A DNA stretch of 64,000 nt from Legionella birminghamensis (GCF_900452515.1 NZ_UGNW01000001.1:1860001-1924000), one strand, 5' to 3'. Positions 1 through 9,179 are shown, counted from the stretch's first letter. Program-made: numbers and translations. The notes: generated by a model not told the origin, from the letters alone.

Positions 1-447
1 CTTAACCCAGCCAATATACCGGTTGTCCAGTCAGATCGTGGCGGACAAATCACATATCATGGTCCGGGGCAATTAGTCGCCTATGTATTAATTGATTTAA
101 AACGCCGGCATATTGGTATTCGTACACTGGTTTGCAAGTTAGAAGCCCTCTTAATTACGTTGCTGGGCAATTATCAGTTACAGGCAGTTACCCGCTGCGG
201 GGCGCCAGGTGTGTATTTAAATGAAAAAAAGATTGCATCTATCGGATTACGGGTGAAGAATGGTTATACCTATCATGGAATTGCACTCAATGTGAATATG
301 GATTTAAAACCATTTAAGGGAATCAATCCCTGCGGCTTTAGTCAACTGGAGATGACTCAAATTAATGACTACATCCCGGGAATTGAATTAGCTGAGGTGC
401 AGCAAAAGCTGGGAACGCTTTTTTTAGAGCAATTTAAAACTGATTAA
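1..447 (+). CDS. lipB: Octanoyltransferase LipB (5' end missing)
   Basis: Lipoyl(octanoyl) transferase moves octanoate from acyl carrier protein to the lipoyl domains of 2-oxoacid dehydrogenases and GcvH, the first step of lipoate synthesis. The reading frame is open from base 1, so the first part of the protein lies outside the window; 148 residues are visible. The family signature [14 protein letters not shown] is near the start, the KIASIGLRV segment carries the conserved lysine, and INPCG holds the cysteine expected to form the acyl-enzyme. The gene ends 2 nt before the next start codon. An E2 subunit needing lipoylation is encoded at 10149-11276. Family assignment is secure; only the N-terminus is unseen. 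Confidence 0.95.
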   Translation, partial: LNPANIPVVQSDRGGQITYHGPGQLVAYVLIDLKRRHIGIRTLVCKLEALLITLLGNYQLQAVTRCGAPGVYLNEKKIASIGLRVKNGYTYHGIALNVNMDLKPFKGINPCGFSQLEMTQINDYIPGIELAEVQQKLGTLFLEQFKTD

Positions 448-449
448 GC

Positions 450-2531
450 ATGCAATTATTTTCCACTTACATCGAGCCTCTGATTTCATGGTTGCAGTTC
501 AATCCACACTGGGCATTGTTTATTACCTTCCTGATTTCATTCTCTGAGTCTCTGGCTATTGTAGGCAGTATCATCCCGGGCTCAATAACAATGACCGCAA
601 TTGGCATTCTCGCCGGCTCCGGCGTTATGCGGGTTGATCTCACGTTAATAGCTGCCACCCTGGGCGCAATTGCGGGTGACAGCATGAGCTATCTCATTGG
701 ATACACATTCAGGGACAGAATCATCTCCATCTGGCCCTTCAAACGATACCCTAACCTGTTAACCTATGGAAAAGACTATTTTAAACGTCATGGCGGTAAA
801 AGCGTTCTGGTTGGTCGTTTTGTTGGCCCTCTTCGCTCAATAATACCGGTTATTGCCGGAATGATGGGAATGAGCCAATGGCGCTTTTTTATTGCCAACT
901 TTTTTTCGGCCATTGGCTGGTCGCTGCTCTATGTTTTACCGGGTGTATTAATCGGCGCAGCCAGCTCTGAACTATCACCTGAAAGCGCAGCGCGTCTTTT
1001 TGTAGTCGTATTATTACTGCTTGGTCTAATCTGGTTATCCAGTATTGTCCTCAAATGGATAATTGTCAGAATCAATCGATTGCTACGAACAAGTCTTCAT
1101 GATTTCTGGGCCTGGTCCAGCCGCCATCCTCATTTGGCCTCTGTCATCTCAAAACTAACTCCTGCTAATGAAAGTAATCACTACCAAACGGCTGGTTTAT
1201 GCCTGATTTTTCTGGTCTGTTTGATGTGCCTGTTAATCATTTCCTTTATGGTCTATGAACAAAGGGGGCTTTTCCTGCTGAATCAGCCTGTTCACCTTTT
1301 TCTACAAAGCCTGCGTGGAATTTCTTTTGACAGCTTTTTTATTATCCTTGTATCCGTAATCAGCCCCATCAATTTGTTTGCAGTATGCCTTGGGGTATTC
1401 TGTATTTATGCCTGGCAACAGAATTGGCGGCAGGCCGCTTACTGGATAAACCTGCACTTAAGTTGTGCACTATTAATGTTGTTTCTCCACTGGTTAATCC
1501 CGAATGCGCGACCAGAGGGGCTTTTAAATATCCAGAGCGGCAACTCCTACCCCTCCATCGGTCTAAGCTTTGCAACTGCGCAATATACCATGCTGATGTA
1601 TTTCAGTAATGACCTGAATAAAAACAGAATCACAAGAACTTTTAACAGCCTTGCTATTTCAGTTTTGATTCTGGCAGGCTTCGGCACTATCTATTTGGGC
1701 GATCACTGGCTGACTGACATTCTTTCAGCCTATATGGCAGGTCTCGGCCTGAGTACGATTCACTGGCTGCTTTACCGGCGCAAAACCTCTTTGATCATCA
1801 GTCCACTGTGGCTAAGATATTTCCTGCTGGTTATTATTCTCACCGGTACTGTAGTGAGAACAATTCTCTCTTATGATCAGGAAATTAAAAACCACCAACC
1901 CTATTACGCCCAATATGTATTTACTGATACTCGGTGGTGGAATCAGGCAACGCCCCTTTTGCCTGCCTTTCGGACTAATCGAATCGGCAAACCCATTGCT
2001 TTATTTAATATTCAGTACGCGGGTTCAATTTCTCATTTGGAGGAAGAATTAATACGCAAGGGTTGGCGAAAACAAAATGACTCCCTGTTTTACGCATTAC
2101 TTAAGCGGTTTAGTAAAAATTACTCCTCAGATATGCCCTTAATGGCCCCTCTTTATCTGAATCGCAAACCTGTTCTGGTAATGACTTTTAAACCAGGACG
2201 CCGTAAACCCATGCTGATTTTAAGGATGTGGCGTTCAAACTTTCATCTCAAGTTCATGAAACAGCCCATTTGGATTGGTACACTAGAATCGCATCAACCG
2301 CCTAAATTCTCCAGCAAAGAAAAAACTTATACGATCAATGTGTTGCACTTTCCTCTTTATTATATGAGCAAAGCGCTGCATGCATTTCCGCAGAAGCAGC
2401 TGAGCCTCAGAATCCCGAATTACCATCAAGGTGTTGCTGCATCTAAAGAAGCTGTCATTCTAATTATTAAAGATCTGCCCCAACGTATTCCGGAAGGTTC
2501 CTCTCAAAGTATAGGGGAATCCAGCGAGTAG
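450..2531 (+). CDS. lssY: LssY-type membrane protein: DedA + PAP2 + LssY C-terminal domain
   Basis: A 693-residue multi-pass inner-membrane protein. Residues about 1-200 are a DedA/SNARE-associated domain, with the IPGS motif, the GRFVGPLRSIIP segment and an AGMMGM turn. Residues about 290-445 look like a PAP2 lipid phosphatase, and about 490-660 form the soluble domain named after Legionella LssY. The PAP2 motifs are partly degenerate: the first keeps NARP, the second reads PSIG instead of PSGH, and the third keeps the His and Asp of GDHWLTD but has lost the usual Ser-Arg. Phosphatase activity is therefore uncertain. In Legionella pneumophila lssY belongs to the lss type I secretion locus; no transporter genes are adjacent here. 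It starts 2 nt after lipB and is probably co-transcribed. Confidence 0.85.
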   Translation: MQLFSTYIEPLISWLQFNPHWALFITFLISFSESLAIVGSIIPGSITMTAIGILAGSGVMRVDLTLIAATLGAIAGDSMSYLIGYTFRDRIISIWPFKRYPNLLTYGKDYFKRHGGKSVLVGRFVGPLRSIIPVIAGMMGMSQWRFFIANFFSAIGWSLLYVLPGVLIGAASSELSPESAARLFVVVLLLLGLIWLSSIVLKWIIVRINRLLRTSLHDFWAWSSRHPHLASVISKLTPANESNHYQTAGLCLIFLVCLMCLLIISFMVYEQRGLFLLNQPVHLFLQSLRGISFDSFFIILVSVISPINLFAVCLGVFCIYAWQQNWRQAAYWINLHLSCALLMLFLHWLIPNARPEGLLNIQSGNSYPSIGLSFATAQYTMLMYFSNDLNKNRITRTFNSLAISVLILAGFGTIYLGDHWLTDILSAYMAGLGLSTIHWLLYRRKTSLIISPLWLRYFLLVIILTGTVVRTILSYDQEIKNHQPYYAQYVFTDTRWWNQATPLLPAFRTNRIGKPIALFNIQYAGSISHLEEELIRKGWRKQNDSLFYALLKRFSKNYSSDMPLMAPLYLNRKPVLVMTFKPGRRKPMLILRMWRSNFHLKFMKQPIWIGTLESHQPPKFSSKEKTYTINVLHFPLYYMSKALHAFPQKQLSLRIPNYHQGVAASKEAVILIIKDLPQRIPEGSSQSIGESSE

Positions 2532-2856
2532 CTCCGTTAAAGCGGGCCCTGTCAGGCCGAACGAATTGAGATAAAAGCTGCAGTCGAATCCTCGTGGCAT
2601 GGACCCATAGCTATCTACACAAATGCGGTCGAATCCCCGCGGTCGCAGCGGCGGGGATTCGATAGCTAATGCATTTGCTGTAGATACCTATACGGCTGAC
2701 CCCAGGGTTCATTTGTAACCAGAAAGCAATCATCCAGGAGGTTACAAGATTAATCTATTTACTTGATCTTTCATAAGCGGTAGAGCAATATTAATGGACG
2801 TCTGGTTCGCTGAGGAAAATTCAGCGGCAAAGCTGTCTGTCTAAGGAATAAAACCT
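2532..2856. repeat. Intergenic region with truncated R3 and R1 palindrome
   Basis: This gap has no gene. Bases 2534-2579 match the right end of repeat R3 (compare 13741-13783 and 50109-50151), including the string TTGAGATAAAAGCT. Bases 2603-2695 form a large imperfect hairpin of family R1. Its left arm runs from CCCATAGCTATCTACAC to CGAATCCCCGC and its right arm from GCGGGGATTCGATAGC to TAGATACCTATACGG. The outer CCCATAG/CTATCTACA sequence also terminates the long R1 copies at 39 kb and 41.7 kb, so this appears to be an R1 end pair without the internal core. Bases 2700-2856 show only the leader and ribosome binding site (AAGGA) of the next gene. Confidence 0.8.
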
Positions 2857-3474
2857 ATGATTTCATTGATGAACTCCATCTATTTCATTTTTCCACTTAT
2901 CAGTCTCGCATTGCTCGCTTATGGGTTTAAATCAAGCCACAAAAATTATATATCCCTCGCACTCTGGCTAAGCCTTCTTGCTGTGTTGCTTGAATATCAA
3001 ACCGCAGGCGGTGAAATATTAGGCAGCTATTTCAATTACAAGCATGCGGCAATCTATTCGCTCAACCTGCTTGTATTGATGATTTGTATTATTTATTTAT
3101 TGTTTTATTCTTTTAGCCAGTCAAAAAACAGCTTGTATCGATATGCATCGGGGTTTACTGCGGCAATTGCAGTAACCGGCGCTGCAATATTAATTACCAA
3201 TTTATGGGTCAATGCCTTTTTCATTGAGCACCGGTTACAAAATACCCCCCTCCTTCAAGTTGCCAGTTTTCAGCAAGTTGAATATTGCAGTTACAGCTAT
3301 GTTTTTTATAAAATTAATCCCCATGGGCAAGTTCAATATATGTGTCCCAATTATTATGGGCTGCTTCCTTCAGTAGGCAATTTGAAAGTTCCTCCCGCTC
3401 ATGTGTTGAAACAATTACCACCCCAGCTGCAGACAAAATTTTCACACACGGATGCTAAGCAGGAAACACAGTAG
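2857..3474 (+). CDS. Small membrane protein, possibly LssZ-like
   Basis: A 205-residue protein with three or four hydrophobic segments in its first 125 residues (about 5-22, 32-46, 66-88, 100-118), then a hydrophilic tail. The tail has three cysteines (in EYCSYSY and YMCPNYYG) and probably faces the periplasm. AAGGA nine bases before the ATG supports the start. It sits about 325 bp after lssY on the same strand. In L. pneumophila the lss locus has a small membrane protein (LssZ) after lssY, so position suggests this is the equivalent, but I do not recognise a diagnostic motif. No catalytic residues are apparent. Confidence 0.55.
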   Translation: MISLMNSIYFIFPLISLALLAYGFKSSHKNYISLALWLSLLAVLLEYQTAGGEILGSYFNYKHAAIYSLNLLVLMICIIYLLFYSFSQSKNSLYRYASGFTAAIAVTGAAILITNLWVNAFFIEHRLQNTPLLQVASFQQVEYCSYSYVFYKINPHGQVQYMCPNYYGLLPSVGNLKVPPAHVLKQLPPQLQTKFSHTDAKQETQ

Positions 3475-3532
3475 AGAGGGAATCCAGCTTGGTGTTGATA
3501 ATTTGTCTCATTGATTAATTTTTGGTACTATC

Positions 3533-4261
3533 GTGAAGAATTTATCTTATATAATGACTATGCGACGTCTGCTAATTTGCGTATTAATTGTATTCTGTCA
3601 GTTTTCCATGGCCATGGCGCCCAAGTTAAATTGGGATAAAGCAGTCGATAATGCCATCATGCGATATGGTCTGCGCACGGAGCCAGAATTAATTCGATTT
3701 TTCTCTAAAGCCAATGTTGCTTATCCTCCCAAGGAAATTGCATTACTGGCATTTAAGCAGGAAAGGCATATTGAACTCTGGGCTAAAAACGATAATCAGC
3801 CCTGGACCTATATTCATACTTACCCGCTGACTGCTTTCAGCGGACGCCTGGGTCCCAAATTAAAAGAACGTGATGGACAGATTCCTGAAGGGATTTACAA
3901 ACTCGTTACCTTTAACCCTTTCAGCAGCATGCACTTATCAATGATGATCAACTATCCCAATAGTTTCGACCGCATGCAGGCAAGCAAGGATGGCAGAAGA
4001 CAATTGGGAGGCGATATTTTTCTGCATGGCAAATCGCTTTCAGTGGGCTGTCTAGCTGTGGGAGATCGCGCTATTGATCAATTATTTCTTTTAAGTCGAA
4101 GAGTAGGCCTTAGCAATATCAAAATGATTATTGCTCCTAATGATTTACGGGTATCGAAGCCAGCTACTACTAATTTTGCGCAGCCAAGATGGCTTCCTGA
4201 ACTTTACAAGCAACTTAGTGCTGCCTTGACTCAGTTTCCCAAGACTAGGAAAGTGGCCTGA
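3533..4261 (+). CDS. L,D-transpeptidase (YkuD) family exported protein
   Basis: The protein carries the YkuD active-site signature HGKSLSVGCLAVGD near residues 165-178; its cysteine is the nucleophile that cross-links or modifies peptidoglycan stem peptides, or anchors proteins to them. The preceding GRLGPKLKERDGQIPEGIY segment is typical of the L,D-transpeptidase fold. A signal peptide begins at Met8 or Met10 (MRRLLICVLIVFCQF, cleavage after a short AMA), so export to the periplasm is likely. The longest frame starts at GTG 3533, but ATG 3554 or 3560 fits the signal peptide better; no strong ribosome binding site decides. The total of 242 residues is short for an Ldt with a separate binding domain. 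An R1 hairpin lies about 17 bp after the stop. Confidence 0.85.
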   Translation: MKNLSYIMTMRRLLICVLIVFCQFSMAMAPKLNWDKAVDNAIMRYGLRTEPELIRFFSKANVAYPPKEIALLAFKQERHIELWAKNDNQPWTYIHTYPLTAFSGRLGPKLKERDGQIPEGIYKLVTFNPFSSMHLSMMINYPNSFDRMQASKDGRRQLGGDIFLHGKSLSVGCLAVGDRAIDQLFLLSRRVGLSNIKMIIAPNDLRVSKPATTNFAQPRWLPELYKQLSAALTQFPKTRKVA

Positions 4262-4277
4262 TAGTGTAAGCAGGTTG

Positions 4278-4327
4278 CACTCCGTCATGCCGAATCCCCG
4301 CGGTCGCTGCCGCGGGGATTCGGAGTG
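4278..4327. repeat. R1 palindrome between convergent genes
   Basis: Inner arms CGAATCCCCGCGG (4291-4303) and CCGCGGGGATTCG (4310-4322) are a perfect 13-bp match around a 6-nt loop. Outer arms CACTCCG (4278-4284) and CGGAGTG (4321-4327) extend the stem, with a 6-nt bulge TCATGC. It lies between two convergent genes where a bidirectional terminator would be expected, but no T tract follows on either strand. Confidence 0.85.
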
Positions 4328-4401
4328 GGAAAATAGTTGTGTAAATGGCCACAGAGTCGGTCCTCAATGAGTACTATGGCCTTCACCTCGATGAGTTATT
4401 C

Positions 4402-4902
4402 TTATTTCAAAAAGTTGAGATAATCAGTCTTGCAGAATTGTTGCATGATGCGAGCAGTAGCTCCCCAGACAAATTTTGACTCATGAAGGAATTGAATGGT
4501 TTTAAAAGTCAGGCCGTCCCTTTTAAACTCAATTTCCTTATAATTATCCGATACACAAATCGCATTAACGGGCAACATCAACAACTCGGAAACCTCCCCA
4601 GGATTCAAGCGATATGGCACAATGGAGTCAATGGAAGCAAACCAGGGATTGATAGTATAACCCGTCAGGGTATGTTCTTTTTCCATGGCAGAAATCAGTT
4701 GAACCCGATTAGCGCCAATCCCCAACTCTTCCTTTAGCTCTCGCAAGCCAGTATCGAGCAGCGTCTGGTCTCCATCCTGCCAGCGTCCGCCGGGAAAACA
4801 GATTTCACCGGGATGACTGCGCATAAAAGGATTTCTTATGGTCAGCACCAGTGATTTACTGTTCTTCTCAAAAAGCACTATTACCGATGCGATATTATTC
4901 AT
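4402..4902 (-). CDS. NUDIX hydrolase, CoA pyrophosphatase-like
   Basis: A 166-residue NUDIX protein. The catalytic box starts at FPGGRWQDGD and continues through the metal-binding helix RELKEELGI, in the order G-x5-E-like, REL, EE, G. The preceding RSHPGEICFPGG stretch is characteristic of the YeaB/NudL group, which hydrolyses coenzyme A and derivatives to phosphopantetheine and 3',5'-ADP. The start codon overlaps the end of pabB by 8 bp, so the two are translationally coupled. Substrate is inferred from the family; other NUDIX substrates are possible. Confidence 0.85.
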   Translation of the reverse strand: MNNIASVIVLFEKNSKSLVLTIRNPFMRSHPGEICFPGGRWQDGDQTLLDTGLRELKEELGIGANRVQLISAMEKEHTLTGYTINPWFASIDSIVPYRLNPGEVSELLMLPVNAICVSDNYKEIEFKRDGLTFKTIQFLHESKFVWGATARIMQQFCKTDYLNFLK

Positions 4903-6229
4903 TCCCTGCTAATCCTTTCAAAATAGCATCGATTTTTGTAAAACATTCATCATATTCCTTGTCACATTCTGAATCCATAACAATCCCGCCACCGGCAGAA
5001 AAATGAAGCTTGTTGGCAGTCCCGGTAATAGTACGGATAGCTATATTACTATCAAAGCGCCCGTGATTTGAAAAATAAGCAATACTTCCGCAATACACAC
5101 CCCGGGCGAAAGCTTCGTTTTCAGCGATGACTTTCATAGACTCCAACTTAGGGGCACCGGTAATCGAGCCTCCCGGAAAACAGGCTTCGAATGCATCAAA
5201 CATTCCGATATCCTCCCGGCATTCGGCTTCAATCTGGCTAACAAGATGGTGCAGTCCTTTATAACTCTGGAGCTCACATAAACGTTCCACCTTAACGCTG
5301 CCTGACTGAGCAATTTTCCCAAGATCGTTTCGTAATAAATCCACAATCATAATATTTTCAGCACGATTCTTTTCGCAGTGGAGCAAGCCGCGTTTAATGG
5401 CATTATCCCCGTTTTCATCCGCACTCATTCTCGCTGTTCCCTTGATAGGCGAAGTGCTAAGTTTTCCCCGCTCGTAACTTAGAAAACACTCGGGGGAGAA
5501 TGATAAAATATCTGCAGTTTCTGTCTTTATAAAGGCACTGTAGGGTACCGGATTGCCTGCGCATATTTGTTGATAAATTGAAAAACAGTCTCCCTCGTAA
5601 GCCAATGAAAAGCCTTGTGTTAAATTGGCCTGATAGCATCGGCCGTTGGAAAGATCATTCTGAACTGAAATAAAGGATTTATCGTAATCTTGACGGGACA
5701 TTAAACGATTTAAAGGCCATTGAATAGAAAAACCTTCCGCTTCATAGTCCAGATCATCCTGCTCCCACAACGCTGACATCACCCGCGCGATTTCCGCTGT
5801 TTCTTTCCAGGTATTTGCAGCAAATAAACTGACTTTTTTTAAATGATGATCAACAATAATTGCCCAATCATAAAACCCCAAATGAAACAACGGGACATGC
5901 GCCAGTTCAGGGTGGACCCTTCGTTTAATCCCCGCCAGTTCAGAGGCAAGATCATAGGAAAAATAACCAATAACGCCACCCTGAAATGGCAAGTCGCAGT
6001 AACTCTGTATGGTTGGCAGGGAAGCATTTAGTTCAGAAAAAAGAGCATTGATCTGAGGGAACTGCTTTTCAGTCAGTATTTTATAAGGTAGTGCCGTCAA
6101 GATATCAAAGCGCCCTCTTGACTTATCCGAGCTCTCCAAGAGAACAAAGCCAGAGAATTGACTAAATTTGCGATAGTTATGACATAAATTTGACGGATAT
6201 GGTAATTCTAATATATTATACTCGAACAA
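4895..6229 (-). CDS. pabB: Aminodeoxychorismate synthase component I
   Basis: PabB converts chorismate plus ammonia to 4-amino-4-deoxychorismate for p-aminobenzoate and folate synthesis. The chorismate-binding domain is clear: PIKGTARM, KNRAENIMIVDLLRND, the GSVKVE segment, FPGGSITGAPK and the C-terminal SAGGGIVMDS. The frame is open to an ATG at 6349, but that would overlap the divergent gene and add residues absent from the family. TTG at 6229, with AAAAGG seven bases upstream, gives 444 residues, close to the usual 450, and is preferred. Homology begins around LELPYPSN. The glutamine amidotransferase partner PabA is not in the window. A perfect inverted repeat lies just upstream. Confidence 0.9.
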   Translation of the reverse strand: MFEYNILELPYPSNLCHNYRKFSQFSGFVLLESSDKSRGRFDILTALPYKILTEKQFPQINALFSELNASLPTIQSYCDLPFQGGVIGYFSYDLASELAGIKRRVHPELAHVPLFHLGFYDWAIIVDHHLKKVSLFAANTWKETAEIARVMSALWEQDDLDYEAEGFSIQWPLNRLMSRQDYDKSFISVQNDLSNGRCYQANLTQGFSLAYEGDCFSIYQQICAGNPVPYSAFIKTETADILSFSPECFLSYERGKLSTSPIKGTARMSADENGDNAIKRGLLHCEKNRAENIMIVDLLRNDLGKIAQSGSVKVERLCELQSYKGLHHLVSQIEAECREDIGMFDAFEACFPGGSITGAPKLESMKVIAENEAFARGVYCGSIAYFSNHGRFDSNIAIRTITGTANKLHFSAGGGIVMDSECDKEYDECFTKIDAILKGLAGNE

Positions 6230-6243
6230 GTTATAGCCTTTTT

Positions 6244-6280
6244 GTACAATTTCAACAAATAATGATAATTGAAATTGTAC
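6244..6280. promoter_or_regulatory. Perfect 12-bp inverted repeat between divergent genes
   Basis: GTACAATTTCAA at 6244-6255 and its exact reverse complement TTGAAATTGTAC at 6269-6280 flank a 13-bp AT-rich spacer. The site lies 15 bp before the proposed pabB start and 37 bp before the start at 6317. Position and symmetry fit an operator for a dimeric regulator, or a leader hairpin. I do not recognise the factor. Confidence 0.6.
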
Positions 6281-6316
6281 GAGGAATCCAATTTTTCTCA
6301 ACCATAAATTTGTATT

Positions 6317-8023
6317 ATGAAAGTAAGTTTTAAAGGTGTTACCGTACAAGAGTCTGTACTATTCTGGGATTATAAAGCTGAGGCAAATACGGCTGAGTAC
6401 ATTTTTAGGCCAACCGATGATCAGGCAGAAATAGTTAAGTCTTTAGCTCCAATAAGCGGTATACGAATAGAAGAAAAGCGGGCTTGCATAGACAATGTCA
6501 AACATTTTGTGACTGACCATCCCTTTCTTCAACCCCGTCACTCAACTTCCTTAACGACTGAAGAGCCGAACAAAAACCCCGGGACAGACAAGCCTTCAAG
6601 TAGCTTTTTCAAAAGACGAATGAAACCCTGGCCCTCAGCCCGCTTGAGCGATAAGGAATTGCGATCCCTAAAAAATACGTCTGGCAGCCTGAGTCAGGAG
6701 GAGGACTCGCGGCATTCCGTGCATCTGATACCCATCACGCCTCAAACCTCCCCATCTCTGAACCCCCTTGAGTTTCCGGACACATTAGCATCTGGTCAAC
6801 TTTTTCAGCCCTATGGAAAGCTTGATCTGGATACAATTATTCCAGAAAAAACAGCTCCTGAGGATTGGCGAAAAACCGTGGTCTATCGCAAGGCGCTTAA
6901 CGATGCAAATAAGGAGCATATTCAAAAAAGCGAGATACAATTACTAAAAGATGCACAAGATATTACGAAAGAAGTATACCAGATTGCCGGGCCAACATTA
7001 TTTGACTTAAAAGGTCAGGTTATCTCTATTTTAGAAAGTTGCCTGGCTATTCTTGAAAACGCATTGAAAGAGATAGATCATGTAAAATACCCGTTCCCCA
7101 ACTCAATTTATCCATTTTTTAGATCTTTAATTGTTCAGGCGATGGTCAATACGGAAGATAATTTTAAATCCTATGAATCGGTCACTTCTGCCAGAGACGA
7201 GAAATACATCAAGCAGCAAATTGCAAAATTAAAACTGGTACGTCCGCGTCTGCTTTCCTTTCATTATTTTGAAGATCCTGATTTAACCAAAATTACGGAT
7301 GATTTCCAATTACAAGCCTATCTTGACCAGTTGAAAAGTAAACTGTCGCTGCGCCAACGTCTTGAGCTCAGGGTATTATTAGCAGGACTGGAACAGATTA
7401 TTCTGGAATCCATCCGGTATGAATTGCAATTTAAAAAAGAAATTCCCCGCCTCGAAGGTGAATTTAAAAAACATTCCAAAACCATTTCAATTTATCTTTC
7501 TGAATCAGAAAAGGAGAGGCAGGCTACTGTGATGCACTCAGTATATGCCTTAATCAAAGCTGCAATCTCACCCCAGGAGGCACATAAAAAACCACATACG
7601 GATTTGGATGGTTTTACTTTTTCATTAATGGGTAAACTGATCACCTATATTCACGAGCATTACTTTTGCAAAACACCTTTTGTCGGTGATGTAACATTAA
7701 AAGGGACATGGAAAGATGAGAGCAAGGAACCAAGAGACGTGTACATCAGGCCAGATTTTGCAGAGCTGTTAATGAACTCGCTTTCCGCTCTGGTCACCCC
7801 TGTTTTATATCATCCAGGACGTAAGTACGCATTCCCAGCACCCGAGCAGCAGCGTGAATTTGAAACGCTCATATTAAATCACCTGACCCAACAAATTGAT
7901 GAACTTATCAGTTCCGCTACAGCAAAATCCGTCCCTTCATCCAGCAGCCGTGCGGATACGCAAAAAGAACGGACAGAATCAGACGAGCGGGAAGCAAAGG
8001 AAGCAGCCACCTTCACGCTATAG
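6317..8023 (+). CDS. Orphan protein, effector candidate
   Basis: I do not recognise this 568-residue protein. It has no signal peptide or membrane segment. Residues about 85-165 are low-complexity, rich in Ser, Pro and Thr, including RRMKPWPSARLS. Residues about 190-400 are helical and charged, with likely coiled coil around SLRQRLELRVLLAGLEQII. The tail is Ser-rich and then Glu-rich (QKERTESDEREAKEAATFTL), resembling the E-block translocation signal known from many Legionella Dot/Icm substrates. That resemblance is the only basis for calling it an effector candidate. It is divergent from pabB. The start at 6317 has no strong ribosome binding site. Confidence 0.6.
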   Translation: MKVSFKGVTVQESVLFWDYKAEANTAEYIFRPTDDQAEIVKSLAPISGIRIEEKRACIDNVKHFVTDHPFLQPRHSTSLTTEEPNKNPGTDKPSSSFFKRRMKPWPSARLSDKELRSLKNTSGSLSQEEDSRHSVHLIPITPQTSPSLNPLEFPDTLASGQLFQPYGKLDLDTIIPEKTAPEDWRKTVVYRKALNDANKEHIQKSEIQLLKDAQDITKEVYQIAGPTLFDLKGQVISILESCLAILENALKEIDHVKYPFPNSIYPFFRSLIVQAMVNTEDNFKSYESVTSARDEKYIKQQIAKLKLVRPRLLSFHYFEDPDLTKITDDFQLQAYLDQLKSKLSLRQRLELRVLLAGLEQIILESIRYELQFKKEIPRLEGEFKKHSKTISIYLSESEKERQATVMHSVYALIKAAISPQEAHKKPHTDLDGFTFSLMGKLITYIHEHYFCKTPFVGDVTLKGTWKDESKEPRDVYIRPDFAELLMNSLSALVTPVLYHPGRKYAFPAPEQQREFETLILNHLTQQIDELISSATAKSVPSSSSRADTQKERTESDEREAKEAATFTL

Positions 8024-8105
8024 AAAAACTGTTTCGTTCAAGGATGGTTTTTCATATAAATTATGAGTATTCTATGGCGATATGTTGTAAATAAGGAGAA
8101 AATCC

Positions 8106-9179
8106 GTGACAACAGTCGCCCAGTTTGAAATAGAATTCATCCAGTGTATTAATGAACATGGTGGTTCCTGCGGTTCCTTGCCTGCCTTTGCAAATAATGA
8201 CCAGGTTCTGCAGGAGCTATACCGTATTATGGTTCGCACACGTATTTTTGATCGCAAAGCGATTGCCCTACAGCGAACTGGAAAGATGGGGACCTATGCG
8301 CCTATCAATGGCCAGGAAGCCATCTCAACTGCCATTGGTCATGCCATGCGGGCGGAGGATGTGCTTATTCCTTACTATCGGGACTATGCAGCGCAGTTTC
8401 AGCGCGGTGTTAAAATGTCTGAGATCCTTGCATATTGGGGCGGTGATGAACGCGGCAGCCATTTTGCCAATAACAAAGAAGATCTTCCCATTTGTGTGCC
8501 CATTGCCTCCCAGTGCCTTCATGCCGCAGGCGTTGCTTTTGCCTTTAAATACCGTCATCAGCCACGCGTTGCCGTGACCTGTATTGGTGAAGGCGGTACC
8601 TCTGAAGGGGATTTCTATGAGGCAATGAATGTTGCCGGCGCCTGGAAACTGCCAGTGGTTTTTATTGTCAATAACAATCAGTGGGCTATATCTGTTCCAC
8701 TTTCAAAGCAGACGGCCACACAGACTGTTGCACAAAAAGCAATTGCTGCCGGATTTACCGGGGTGCAGGTCGATGGAAATGATGTGCTTGCCTGCCGGCA
8801 AGTTATTGGAGAGGCCATCGAAAAAGCCAGACGCGGTGAGGGCCCTACCCTGATTGAAGCTTTGACCTATCGACTTTGCGACCATACGACAGCAGATGAT
8901 GCAACCCGCTATCAGCCCCAGGACGAGGTAGAAGCAGCCAAGCCTAAAGAACCTATCAGCCGCTTCCGCCATTTTCTTGAAGAGAAAAAACTCTGGGATG
9001 CTGCCAAGGAAGAGCAATTGACGATTGAAGCCAGTAATGAAGTTCAGGCGGCAGTCGATGAGTATCTTGGTCAAAAAAGACAGGCGATTACCAGCATTTT
9101 TGATTATCACTATGAAAAACTACCCGACTATCTGATTGAACAGCGGGCTATTGCAATGGAGGAAGCAGACAATGCCTGA
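8106..9179 (+). CDS. pdhA: Pyruvate/2-oxoacid dehydrogenase E1 component, alpha subunit
   Basis: A 357-residue E1alpha, the thiamine-diphosphate-dependent decarboxylase subunit of the heterotetrameric type. The ThDP-binding motif reads GEGGTSEGDFYEAMNVAG followed by NNNQWAIS; the first acidic position is Glu where Asp is usual. RTRIFDRKAIALQRTGKMGTY and HTTADDATRY match the family. The start is GTG, with AAGGAG about 7-12 nt upstream. It overlaps pdhB by 8 bp, and pdhC follows, giving a pdhABC operon without a dihydrolipoamide dehydrogenase gene. A branched-chain 2-oxoacid substrate cannot be excluded from sequence alone. Confidence 0.92.
   Translation: MTTVAQFEIEFIQCINEHGGSCGSLPAFANNDQVLQELYRIMVRTRIFDRKAIALQRTGKMGTYAPINGQEAISTAIGHAMRAEDVLIPYYRDYAAQFQRGVKMSEILAYWGGDERGSHFANNKEDLPICVPIASQCLHAAGVAFAFKYRHQPRVAVTCIGEGGTSEGDFYEAMNVAGAWKLPVVFIVNNNQWAISVPLSKQTATQTVAQKAIAAGFTGVQVDGNDVLACRQVIGEAIEKARRGEGPTLIEALTYRLCDHTTADDATRYQPQDEVEAAKPKEPISRFRHFLEEKKLWDAAKEEQLTIEASNEVQAAVDEYLGQKRQAITSIFDYHYEKLPDYLIEQRAIAMEEADNA

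Noticed and set aside
1369-1609. Overlapping reading frames inside lssY
   Set aside because: Both strands stay open by chance within a clearly coding gene; no ribosome binding site or similarity supports them.
4278-4327. R1 hairpins as ordinary rho-independent terminators
   Set aside because: Stems are long and GC-rich but lack a following T tract on either strand, and identical sequences occur where no terminator is needed.
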